From Billgrantia aerodenitrificans (GTDB lineage Bacteria > Pseudomonadota > Gammaproteobacteria > Pseudomonadales > Halomonadaceae), in contig NZ_JABFTV010000005.1 of the NCBI RefSeq assembly GCF_021404405.1, positions 186,001 to 250,000 on the forward strand: a DNA stretch of 64,000 nucleotides. Reading direction: 5' to 3'. The translations under genes and the position numbers were made by a program. The notes under the pieces were generated by a model, which saw nothing but the letters and a program-made list of their open reading frames with translations, ran no database searches and had not been told where the DNA came from. Each line of letters begins with the position of its first letter. The stretch's first letter is position 1. Of this stretch, positions 55,275-63,571 are shown one piece after another.

Positions 55275-56864
55275 CTAGTGTTCGCGGGTTGCGGCGAAAC
55301 GTATCTCCGGCCAGCGCTCCTGGGTCATCTGCAGATTGACCCTCGTGGGGGCAATGTAGGTCAGGTAACCGCCGCCATCCAGCGCCAGGTTGGCGCTCGC
55401 CTTGCGCTTGAACTCCTCGAGCTTCTTGGCATCGTCGCAGTAGATCCAGCGCGCGGTCTGCACGTTGACCGGCTCGTAGACGCAGTCGACCTTGTACTCC
55501 TCCTTGAGCCGGTGAGCGACCACGTCGAACTGCAGGGTACCCACGGCGCCGAGGATCAAGTCGTTGTTGTCCAGCGGCTGGAACAGCTGGGTCGCGCCCT
55601 CCTCGGAGAGCTGCTGCAGGCCCTTCTGCAGCGCCTTGAGCTTGAGCGGATCCTTCAGCTGCACGCGCTTGAACAGCTCCGGGGCGAAGTGGGGAATGCC
55701 GGTGAAGCGCATGTCCTCGCCCATGGTGAAAGTATCGCCGATCTGGATGGTGCCGTGGTTGTGCAGGCCGATGATGTCGCCGGGCCAGGCCTCTTCCACG
55801 TGGGCACGGTCGGAGGCCATGAAAGTCAGGGCGTCGGCGATCTTGACGTCCTTGCCGATGCGCACGTGGCGCATCTTCATGTTCTTCTCGTACTTGCCGG
55901 AACAGACCCGCAGGAAGGCGATACGGTCGCGATGCTTCGGGTCCATGTTGGCCTGGATCTTGAACACGAAGCCGGTGAAGCGGCTGTCGTTGGCCTCGAC
56001 GGTGCGGGTATCGGTCTCGCGGGGCTGCGGCGGTGGGGCATACTCGACGAAGCCGTCGAGCATCTCGCGCACGCCGAAGTTGCCCATGGCGGTACCGAAG
56101 TAGACTGGGGTCAGCTCGCCGCGGCGGTAGGCCTCGAGATCGAACTCATGGGAAGCGCCACGGACCAGCTCCACCTCCATGCGCAGTTCCTCGGCCGCTT
56201 CCGCGCCGAGCACCGTGTCGACCTCGGGGTTGTCGAGTCCCTCGATGCGCTTGTCATCGGGGATACGGCTGCCCTGGCCCTGGGTATAGAGATGGATCAC
56301 GTCGTTGTAGAGGTGGTAGACCCCCTTGAAGTGACGACCCATGCCGATCGGCCAGGTCATCGGCGCGCACTGGATGTTCAGCACCGTCTCCACCTCGTCC
56401 ATCACCTCGATGGGATCGCGGATGTCGCGGTCCATCTTGTTGACGAAGGTGAGAATCGGCGTGGTGCGCAGGCGACAGACCTCCATCAGCTTGATGGTAC
56501 GGTCCTCGACGCCCTTGGCGCCGTCGATGACCATCAGCGCCGAGTCCACCGCCGTCAGCGTGCGGTAGGTATCCTCGGAGAAGTCCTCGTGACCCGGGGT
56601 GTCGAGCAGGTTGACCATGCGGCCGCCGTAGGGGAACTGCATCACCGAGGTGGTCACGGAGATGCCCCGCTCCTGCTCCATCTTCATCCAATCGGACGTG
56701 GCGTGGCGGTCGTTGCGCTTGCTCTTCACCGAGCCGGCCAGCTGGATCGCATTTCCGAACAGCAGCATCTTCTCGGTGATGGTGGTCTTGCCCGCGTCGG
56801 GGTGCGAGATGATCGCAAAGGTTCTACGCAGCCCGACTTCGCGGGCCAGATCGGCGTCTGACAT
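55275..56864 (-). CDS. prfC: Peptide chain release factor 3
   Basis: A 529-residue translational GTPase that recycles RF1 and RF2. G1 reads [20 protein letters not shown]3 [18 protein letters not shown], and G4 FVNKMDRD. The middle region includes [19 protein letters not shown] and the C-terminal domain GVTLQFDV-like [12 protein letters not shown]. Length is as expected (E. coli 529). It is divergent from the RegB-like kinase and upstream of the tatD-like gene. Confidence 0.97.
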   Translation of the reverse strand: MSDADLAREVGLRRTFAIISHPDAGKTTITEKMLLFGNAIQLAGSVKSKRNDRHATSDWMKMEQERGISVTTSVMQFPYGGRMVNLLDTPGHEDFSEDTYRTLTAVDSALMVIDGAKGVEDRTIKLMEVCRLRTTPILTFVNKMDRDIRDPIEVMDEVETVLNIQCAPMTWPIGMGRHFKGVYHLYNDVIHLYTQGQGSRIPDDKRIEGLDNPEVDTVLGAEAAEELRMEVELVRGASHEFDLEAYRRGELTPVYFGTAMGNFGVREMLDGFVEYAPPPQPRETDTRTVEANDSRFTGFVFKIQANMDPKHRDRIAFLRVCSGKYEKNMKMRHVRIGKDVKIADALTFMASDRAHVEEAWPGDIIGLHNHGTIQIGDTFTMGEDMRFTGIPHFAPELFKRVQLKDPLKLKALQKGLQQLSEEGATQLFQPLDNNDLILGAVGTLQFDVVAHRLKEEYKVDCVYEPVNVQTARWIYCDDAKKLEEFKRKASANLALDGGGYLTYIAPTRVNLQMTQERWPEIRFAATREH

Positions 56865-57049
56865 CAGTCTCGAATTCGTCTAGTGGCACCGCCTGCGGCA
56901 GTGCGTGAATGAGCAGTGGGCCGCATTCTACGGCTTTGCCCCGCGCAGTTGTAGGCCAGTCGTGCCGAAAGCGCATGCCAAGGCCGTCCACCTGCCCGCC
57001 GGCAGGCACGACAAGGTATCATGTGGGCGGATTCTTCGCTGGAGCCCTC

Positions 57050-58315
57050 ATGCCAACCGCCCCGCCCCTGCCGCTCTCGACCCCCAGCCGCAACCTGGTG
57101 CGTCTGACCCTGGTACGCGGCATCACCTGGACCGGCTTTCTGATCGCCACCATCGTCGGCGTCGAACTGCTGCATTTCGAGATCGAAGTGGCGGCAGTGA
57201 TCGGGGTGATCGTCTGCATGGGGCTTGTCAACCTCTTCACCTGGTGGCGCCTGGGCCGCCAGTGGGCGGTCAGCCACACCGAGTACGTGCTGCATCTGCT
57301 GGCCGACACCATCGGCCTGACCCTGTTGTTCTATCTCACCGGCGGCTCCAGCAACCCCTTCATCAACTACTACCTGGTACCGGTGACCATCGCCGCCGCC
57401 ACCCTGCCCTGGCGCTACGCCTGGATCATCGCCAGCGCCGCCATGGGGTCGTACACCTTGCTGATGTGGGTCTACCACCCGGTCCCTCAGTTCGCCCACT
57501 ACTACGACGCCGTGGGGGTCAATCTTCACATCCTCGGCATGTGGATCAACTTCGGTCTCTCGGCGGGTCTGGTGACCTTCTTCATCTACAAGATGGCCCA
57601 CGCCCTGCGCAGCCGTGAGCGGGCCCTGTCCCAGACCCGCGAAGCGGCGCTGCGCAACGAGCAGATCGTAGCGGTGGCCACCCAGGCGGCCGGCACCGCC
57701 CACGAACTGGGCACACCGCTGTCGACGATGGCGGTACTGCTCAGCGAGATGCGCGAAGACGCCAAGAACGACCCCGCCCTGATCGAGGACATCGAACTGC
57801 TGCGCCGCCAGGTGGACGTGTGCAAGTCGCGCCTGCGCCACCTGGTGGAAAGCACCGACCGCAGACGCATGGCCGAACCCGAGGTGTGCGATGCCCGCGA
57901 GTGGCTGCAAGGCGTGGTGCAGCGCTGGCTGGTGCTGCGTCCCGACGTCAGCCACCGCCTGGAGATCGCCGAGCAGCGCGGCACGCCCTGGCTCAAGGTC
58001 GACACCACGCTGGATCAGGCCATCACCAACCTGCTCAACAACGCTGCCGATGCCAACCCCGACGACGTCAGCATTCGCCTGGACTGGAACGACGAAGAGG
58101 CCATCATCGACATTCGCGACCACGGCCCCGGCGTCAGCCTGGACATCGCTGACCAACTAGGCGAAACCTTCGTCTCGACCAAGAGCAAGGGGCTCGGCAT
58201 CGGCCTGTTCCTGACCCACGCCACCATCAACCGCTTCGGCGGCGGTGTTAGCCTGTATAATCATCCTGACGGGGGGACGCTGACCGAAGTGATCCTGCCG
58301 CACAGCGAGCCCTGA
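57050..58315 (+). CDS. RegB/PrrB-type redox-sensing histidine kinase
   Basis: A 421-residue membrane kinase with about six N-terminal helices. The quinone-binding heptapeptide GGSSNPF (98-104) lies in the membrane part. The H box AAGTAHELGTPLSTMAVL has His218. The redox-box Cys is Cys258 in RRQVDVCKSRL, as in RegB where a Cys near the H box senses oxidation. The ATPase N and G boxes follow (NLLNNAADANPDD, GPGVSLDIADQLG, TKSKGLGIGLFLTH). In Pseudomonas the relatives are RoxS/RoxR. GGAG 6 bases before the ATG at 57050 fixes the start. It is followed by its regulator. Confidence 0.92.
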   Translation: MPTAPPLPLSTPSRNLVRLTLVRGITWTGFLIATIVGVELLHFEIEVAAVIGVIVCMGLVNLFTWWRLGRQWAVSHTEYVLHLLADTIGLTLLFYLTGGSSNPFINYYLVPVTIAAATLPWRYAWIIASAAMGSYTLLMWVYHPVPQFAHYYDAVGVNLHILGMWINFGLSAGLVTFFIYKMAHALRSRERALSQTREAALRNEQIVAVATQAAGTAHELGTPLSTMAVLLSEMREDAKNDPALIEDIELLRRQVDVCKSRLRHLVESTDRRRMAEPEVCDAREWLQGVVQRWLVLRPDVSHRLEIAEQRGTPWLKVDTTLDQAITNLLNNAADANPDDVSIRLDWNDEEAIIDIRDHGPGVSLDIADQLGETFVSTKSKGLGIGLFLTHATINRFGGGVSLYNHPDGGTLTEVILPHSEP

Positions 58316-58329
58316 GCGACGAGGACGCC

Positions 58330-58869
58330 ATGCAAGACGCCGAAACACGCCTGCTGATCGTCGATGACGACGAAATGTTCTGTCACGTGCTGTCACGCGC
58401 CCTGGGCAGGCGCGGATACGAGGTGCTGGTGGCCCACGACGCGGAACAGGCGCTGAGCCTGGCCCGCCGCCACCGTCCCGAGCTGGCCACCCTGGACCTC
58501 AAGCTAGAGCACAGCTCGGGCCTGAAATTGCTGCCTGAGCTGCTCAACGTGGTGCCCAGTTGCCGCATCGTGGTGCTGACGGGCTATTCGAGCATCGCCA
58601 CCGCGGTGGAGGCGATCAAGCTCGGCGCCGTCAACTACCTGTGCAAGCCGGCCGACGCCGACGAGATCCTCACCGCCCTCGACCAGCAGCAGGGCGATCC
58701 GGATGCCGAAGTGGCGGAATCGCCGCCCTCGATCAACCGCATCGCCTGGGAGCACATCCAGAAAGTACTGCAGGAGCACGACGGCAACATCTCCGCCACC
58801 GCCCGTGCCCTGGGCATGCACCGCCGCACCCTGCAACGCAAACTGCAGAAACGCCCGGTGCGACGGTAG
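58330..58869 (+). CDS. RegA/PrrA-type response regulator
   Basis: A 179-residue two-domain regulator. The receiver domain has LLIVDDDEMF (acidic pocket), phospho-acceptor Asp56 in ATLDLKLE, and the Lys in NYLCKPADAD. The C-terminal Fis-type helix-turn-helix reads GNISATARALGMHRRTLQRKL, with the MHRRTLQR typical of RegA/PrrA/RoxR. It would be phosphorylated by the kinase encoded 14 bases upstream and control respiratory and redox genes. The regulon cannot be inferred from this window. Confidence 0.94.
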   Translation: MQDAETRLLIVDDDEMFCHVLSRALGRRGYEVLVAHDAEQALSLARRHRPELATLDLKLEHSSGLKLLPELLNVVPSCRIVVLTGYSSIATAVEAIKLGAVNYLCKPADADEILTALDQQQGDPDAEVAESPPSINRIAWEHIQKVLQEHDGNISATARALGMHRRTLQRKLQKRPVRR

Positions 58870-58892
58870 TTCTTATAGCGGACGCGGCTTTT

Positions 58893-58989
58893 GTTGGGCA
58901 TAGTCCTTCGAGGATGCGCTGTAAATCCATCCCTGGACGCTACCGGCGCCATCCCTGGCGCAGGACATCCTCTTCGGACTATCCCCAAC
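58893..58989. repeat. 97-bp inverted-repeat element between regA and bdhA
   Basis: Outer arms of 24 bases (58893-58916 and 58966-58989) match in 20 positions, beginning GTTGGG and ending GAGGATG on the left arm. The interior holds two copies of CCATCCCTGG (58927-58936 and 58949-58958); the second is embedded in a small CGCCA/TGGCG hairpin. The layout is like a REP or interspersed halomonad repeat. It lies between convergent genes, where it may also end both transcripts. Confidence 0.75.
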
Positions 58990-59046
58990 CGCCGCTTTGC
59001 AGCTCGGCGTAAACCCATGGGCGGTTAAGGGGCATTTCGACAGGAC

Positions 59047-59820
59047 TCACTGGGCCGTCCAACCCAGATCAATATTCCAGCTCGAGCCCGTCACCGCGCC
59101 TGCCGCATCCGAGGCCAGGTAGGCCACCAGCGCCGACACTTCCTCGGGATCGATCAGGCGCTTCACCGCGGCATTCTTGAGCATGATCTGCTCCACCACG
59201 TCCTGTTCGTCCATGTCGTGCAAGCGGGCCTGATCGGCGATCTGATTCTCCACCAGCGGTGTCTTCACGTAGGCCGGACAGATGGCATTGGCAGTGATGC
59301 CCTGGGGGCCGCCCTCCAGCGCCGCCGTCTTGGTCAGCCCGATCATGCCGTGCTTGGCACTGATATAGGCCGACTTGCCCGGCGAGGCGACCTGGGCATG
59401 CACCGAGGCGATATTGACGATACGCCCCCAGCCGTTCTCACGCATGGAAGGCCAGGCGGCCTGGGTCAGCAGGAAAGGTGCCGTCAGCATCAGATCGATG
59501 ATCTGGCGCCACTTGGCCTCGGGAAAGTCCTCTATCGGCGAGACGTGCTGAATGCCGGCATTGTTGACCAGGATGTCGACCTTGCCGAAACGCTTGATCG
59601 CCTCCGCCACGGCCGCCTTGCACGCCTCACCGTCGCTGAGATCGGCCTGAAAGAACGCCGCACCCACGGCATCGGCCTTGGCCCTCGCCTGGTCATTGAA
59701 GTCGACGGCCAGTACCTGGTGACCGAGCTCGCGAAACTGGTGTACCACGGCCTCGCCGATGCCGCTGGCGGTTCCCGTCACCAGGGCGACGCGTGGCACG
59801 GTAGAGGTTGCATTGCTCAT
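59047..59820 (-). CDS. bdhA: 3-hydroxybutyrate dehydrogenase
   Basis: A 257-residue SDR that oxidises 3-hydroxybutyrate to acetoacetate with NAD. The cofactor motif is LVTGTASGIGEAVVHQF; NNAG is in DILVNNAGIQHVSPIEDF. The catalytic Ser, Tyr and Lys are in IVNIASVHAQVASPGKSAYISAKHG. CPAYVKTPLVENQI is the substrate lid typical of bacterial BdhA. AAGGA precedes the start. Together with ScoAB at the right end of the window it makes a route for ketone bodies or PHB monomers to acetoacetyl-CoA. It converges with regA. Confidence 0.94.
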   Translation of the reverse strand: MSNATSTVPRVALVTGTASGIGEAVVHQFRELGHQVLAVDFNDQARAKADAVGAAFFQADLSDGEACKAAVAEAIKRFGKVDILVNNAGIQHVSPIEDFPEAKWRQIIDLMLTAPFLLTQAAWPSMRENGWGRIVNIASVHAQVASPGKSAYISAKHGMIGLTKTAALEGGPQGITANAICPAYVKTPLVENQIADQARLHDMDEQDVVEQIMLKNAAVKRLIDPEEVSALVAYLASDAAGAVTGSSWNIDLGWTAQ

Positions 59821-59904
59821 GGGTAAATCCTTCTACACGAGGATGGAAGACCTGATCCCCAGCATAAGCCGGGGGTCACTGCCACGACCAGCCCGCCGGA
59901 AGTC

Positions 59905-60351
59905 TTACCCATCAGCAGCGGGAGTCATGACCTTTTCCATCAGCCGCTGGGCCAGACGGCTGCCCTCCTCGCGGGATTCCAGGTCGCTCAGGTCATCGAG
60001 CAGCTCGCAGCGCCACAGCCAGAGATCCGCGTCCAGCACTTCGGCAACGAAGGGATAGCGGCCCGAGGGTAGATCGAACGCTCTCCGCTCACCTTCCGCA
60101 GGTGCCCGTGCGCTGGCAAAGGCAGGAAACAGCACCAGCGACAGCGAGACGGGGCTGACGAGGGCGCCCACCAGGTAGTCGCGCCCGACAGACGCCTCGC
60201 CTTGGTCGGGGCTGGCCTGAAAGCACAGCGCATCGACATCCAGCAGCGGGTTGGCGGTCGGTGTCGCTTCGAGCGCGGCACCCTGCCGCCGCCGCCAGGC
60301 CTCGGCCATCTCGTTCAGGCGCCGGTACTGCTCGGGCGTCGGGGCCAGCAT
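59905..60351 (-). CDS. HybE-like ([NiFe]-hydrogenase chaperone family) protein
   Basis: A 148-residue protein. NPLLDVDALCFQASPDQGEASVGRDYLVGALVSPVSLSLVLFPAF has the pattern of the HybE family (NPxLxVEAVGF followed by LGVLVTPWxMNLVLLPG). The remainder includes FDLPSGRYPFVAEVLD. No hydrogenase or maturation gene lies in the window, so a hydrogenase role here is not supported. AAAGGAG lies 8 bases before the ATG at 60351. It precedes bdhA by 84 bases on the same strand and is divergent from the inositol monophosphatase gene. Confidence in the family is moderate. Confidence 0.5.
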   Translation of the reverse strand: MLAPTPEQYRRLNEMAEAWRRRQGAALEATPTANPLLDVDALCFQASPDQGEASVGRDYLVGALVSPVSLSLVLFPAFASARAPAEGERRAFDLPSGRYPFVAEVLDADLWLWRCELLDDLSDLESREEGSRLAQRLMEKVMTPAADG

Positions 60352-60370
60352 GGCATGCTCCTTTCAATGC

Positions 60371-60430
60371 AGGTGAATACGGGGCAGCTGAATACGGGAC
60401 AGCTGAATACGGGACAGGTGTATAGGCGCC
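60371..60430. repeat. 15-bp tandem repeat in the HybE-like/suhB promoter
   Basis: Units of 15 bases start at 60371, 60386 and 60401; the second and third (AGCTGAATACGGGAC) are identical and the first differs at two positions. A degenerate fourth unit follows at 60416. It lies in the divergent region between the HybE-like gene and the inositol monophosphatase gene. Confidence 0.8.
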
Positions 60431-60492
60431 CCGTTCGGCAGAACGTCTCATGGCTGCTATTCTGGCAGGTCCATGAGCGACGAGGAATGCCC

Positions 60493-61314
<822 letters not shown>

Positions 61315-61434
61315 GCCTGCCGTCGCCGCGGCAATAGCACGCCCCAATCGTGTCGCTAGCAGCGCCCTATTGGCCCCGACAGCCCTCATCCGTCACAATG
61401 GCGCCAGACAAAACATCTTCAGGAGACATCTTCT

Positions 61435-61695
61435 ATGTTCGTGGTCATCTTCGGTCGTCCCGGTTGCCCCTTCTGCGTGCGCGCCCAGGACCTCGCCCAG
61501 CGCCTGGAAAGCGCCAACGTGATCGAAGGACACCGCTACGTGGACATCTGGGCCGAAGGCATCAGCAAGGCCGACCTGGAGAAGACCATCGGCAAGCCGG
61601 TGTCGACCGTGCCCCAGATCTTCATCGACCAGAACCACGTCGGCGGCTTCACCGAGTTCGACCAGTACGTGCGCGACAATGCCCTGATGGCATGA
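61435..61695 (+). CDS. grxA: Glutaredoxin, GrxA-type
   Basis: An 86-residue glutaredoxin with the active site GRPGCPFCVRAQ (Cys11, Cys14), the cis-Pro STVPQIFID, and the glutathione-binding GGFTEFDQYV. It reduces disulfides, for example in ribonucleotide reductase, using glutathione kept reduced by Gor. AGGAG lies 9 bases before the start. It lies 120 bases after suhB. An imperfect GC-rich hairpin downstream (about 61704-61738) may end its transcript. Confidence 0.93.
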   Translation: MFVVIFGRPGCPFCVRAQDLAQRLESANVIEGHRYVDIWAEGISKADLEKTIGKPVSTVPQIFIDQNHVGGFTEFDQYVRDNALMA

Positions 61696-61843
61696 GCCTG
61701 CCGAGCGCTGGCGCCGGTAACGATGCCGGCCCGGCGCTAGCGTTCAATTCCCGTTTAACGTTCCCCCCGCGTTGAAAGCCGTTCCTGGCCAGCCCCTATA
61801 CTGAAGTCCAATACGAGGCGCATCCGGACAAAGGAACCGCACG

Positions 61844-62611
61844 ATGCAACGGGAAGAATTCCTGCAGCAACTCTGGCTCGATTACATCCACCATCATCCT
61901 GATGTGGGAATGCTTCGCCTGTGGCCGACGGATGCACCGGTCGAATACCTGACCCTGCTCACGCTCAGCCAGCCTCCCTTCAGCACACAGGACATGCTGC
62001 CGACGCTGGGCCACCTCGGCTACCGCCCCGTGCATCGCTATGCCATGGCCGACCGCGGTCTGCTGGTGTGTCTGCTGGCACCGCCGGAAGATGGCACCTG
62101 GCTGGTGCTTGCGGAGCTCCAGCTCGGCACGCTGTCGCGGGAGCCGCGGGAAAAGCTGACCGAGCTGGTGAGTCGCACCCATCCTCAGGACACCCGTGGC
62201 AAGAACCTGCTGTGCCGCGGGCGTCCCTGGGCCATGCCCAGCTGGAGTGATTACCTCACGCTCCATGACGCCCACCCGCTGGCAGCATGGATTGCCGTCA
62301 TGGGGCCCAGCGTGCATCACGCCGGTTTCGACTGCGAACGACTGGGCAACCGCTTCGAGCTGCTCGACGATGCCCTCGCGGCTGCCGGACTCGAAGGCAG
62401 CGAAGAGCGCCAGCACGGCATCTTCCCCGTATCGCCACTGCTCGAGTACCGCTTCTACCCGACCTGTTCGCAGCGCCTGGCCTTCGCCGAAGGGGACGAA
62501 CACCGTATCTGCCTGGGCGGCCTCGCCCTGATGCAGAAGCGCCTGAGCAGCGACCACGAGCGTGCCGTGGAACTCCTGCTGCCCCACCACACACGTTGCG
62601 AGATCACCTGA
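61844..62611 (+). CDS. DUF1338-like protein
   Basis: A 255-residue protein. The start REEFLQQLWLDYIHHHPD, the LGHLGYRPVHRYA region and HPLAAWIAVMGPSVHHAGFD resemble the DUF1338 family, which includes 2-oxoadipate dioxygenase/decarboxylases of the YdcJ/HglS type. A His pair (158, 159) aligns with one metal ligand, but the first ligand of the family, a His in an N-terminal NDHIALRT-like motif, is not seen; VEYLTLLTL occupies the position. Catalytic activity is therefore uncertain. It stands alone between the grxA gene and the DnaA-box palindrome. Confidence 0.5.
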   Translation: MQREEFLQQLWLDYIHHHPDVGMLRLWPTDAPVEYLTLLTLSQPPFSTQDMLPTLGHLGYRPVHRYAMADRGLLVCLLAPPEDGTWLVLAELQLGTLSREPREKLTELVSRTHPQDTRGKNLLCRGRPWAMPSWSDYLTLHDAHPLAAWIAVMGPSVHHAGFDCERLGNRFELLDDALAAAGLEGSEERQHGIFPVSPLLEYRFYPTCSQRLAFAEGDEHRICLGGLALMQKRLSSDHERAVELLLPHHTRCEIT

Positions 62612-62620
62612 GGGCCGCCC

Positions 62621-62649
62621 GCGTTATCCACAGAAATTGTGGATAACGC
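62621..62649. promoter_or_regulatory. Perfect inverted pair of consensus DnaA boxes
   Basis: GCGTTATCCACA and TGTGGATAACGC form 12-bp perfect arms around a 5-base spacer. Each arm contains a full consensus DnaA box TTATCCACA (62624-62632 plus strand; 62638-62646 minus strand). It begins 10 bases after the DUF1338-like stop. It could bind DnaA, act as a titration site, or simply be a hairpin terminator, although no T tract follows. Confidence 0.6.
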
Positions 62650-62738
62650 TGTGCAAGACAGTGTGACAAGCAGCTACATTCCGATAGCGGCGCGCTTCGC
62701 TCAGGCTGGTCATAAATTCATCACCCCCCAGTAATGGA

Positions 62739-62771
62739 AAGGCCCGAGCTCTGAATGAGGGCTCGGGCCTT
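62739..62771 (-). terminator. Terminator of the CoA-transferase genes
   Basis: AAGGCCCGAGC pairs perfectly with GCTCGGGCCTT (11-bp stem, 11-base loop), followed on the minus strand by TCCATT. It lies 66 bases past the scoB stop. Confidence 0.8.
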
Positions 62772-62836
62772 GGTGCCTCAGCCGGACCGACCGGCATCGC
62801 CGATCGGCTCGTGTACGTTGCTGGGCCGCTGGCGCG

Positions 62837-63496
62837 TCAGTCGAAGGTCATTTCCGGCACGTGGTCAGGCACGATCAGCTTGCCAGCGGTCTTCTCGACG
62901 ATCTCTTCCACGCTCACTCCCGGGGCGCGCTCCTTGAGGACGAAGGCGCCGTTCTCGATCTCCAGGTAAGCGAGGTCGGTGAGCACGCGGTTGATGCAAC
63001 CGGCGCCTGTCAGCGGCAGCGTGCACTTCTCGAGCAGCTTGGATTCGCCGTGCTTGGAGGCATGGGTCATGGTGCAGATGATGTTCTCGGCACCTGCCAC
63101 CAGATCCATGGCGCCGCCCATGCCCTTGATCAGCTTGCCGGGCACCATCCACGAGGCGATGTTGCCCTCCTGATCCACCTCGAAGGCGCCGAGCACGGTC
63201 AGGTCGACATGGCCGCCACGGATCATGGCAAAAGATTCTGCGGAGTTGAAGATGGCCGCACCAGGGCGGGCCGTCACGGTCTGCTTACCGGCATTGATCA
63301 TGTCCGGATCGACCTCGTCCTCGGTGGGGAAGCGCCCCATGCCGAGCAGGCCGTTTTCCGATTGCAGCATCACGTCGATGCCGTCCGGTACGTAATTGGC
63401 CACCAGCGTGGGAATACCGATACCCAGGTTGACGTAGAAACCGTCTTTGAGCTCTTGTGCCACGCGCTGTGCCATCTGTTCGCGAGTCAGTGCCAT
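62837..63496 (-). CDS. scoB: Succinyl-CoA:3-oxoacid CoA-transferase subunit B
   Basis: A 219-residue CoA-transferase beta subunit. The catalytic Glu is in VMLQSENGLLGMG (Glu47). LGIGIPTLVANYVPDG and VPGKLIKGMGGAMDLV are family motifs. It transfers CoA from succinyl-CoA to acetoacetate, giving acetoacetyl-CoA. With BdhA it opens the way from 3-hydroxybutyrate to central metabolism. It follows scoA by 75 bases on the minus strand and ends at a strong terminator. Adipate-type CoA-transferases (PcaJ) are similar and remain a possibility. Confidence 0.92.
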   Translation of the reverse strand: MALTREQMAQRVAQELKDGFYVNLGIGIPTLVANYVPDGIDVMLQSENGLLGMGRFPTEDEVDPDMINAGKQTVTARPGAAIFNSAESFAMIRGGHVDLTVLGAFEVDQEGNIASWMVPGKLIKGMGGAMDLVAGAENIICTMTHASKHGESKLLEKCTLPLTGAGCINRVLTDLAYLEIENGAFVLKERAPGVSVEEIVEKTAGKLIVPDHVPEMTFD

Positions 63497-63571
63497 CTTG
63501 TTTGCCTCTTGTGTTCGGTGGAGAAGCGATACGTTCGATGCCGGTTACTGTCGGCTGCTGCGGTGGCGGGC

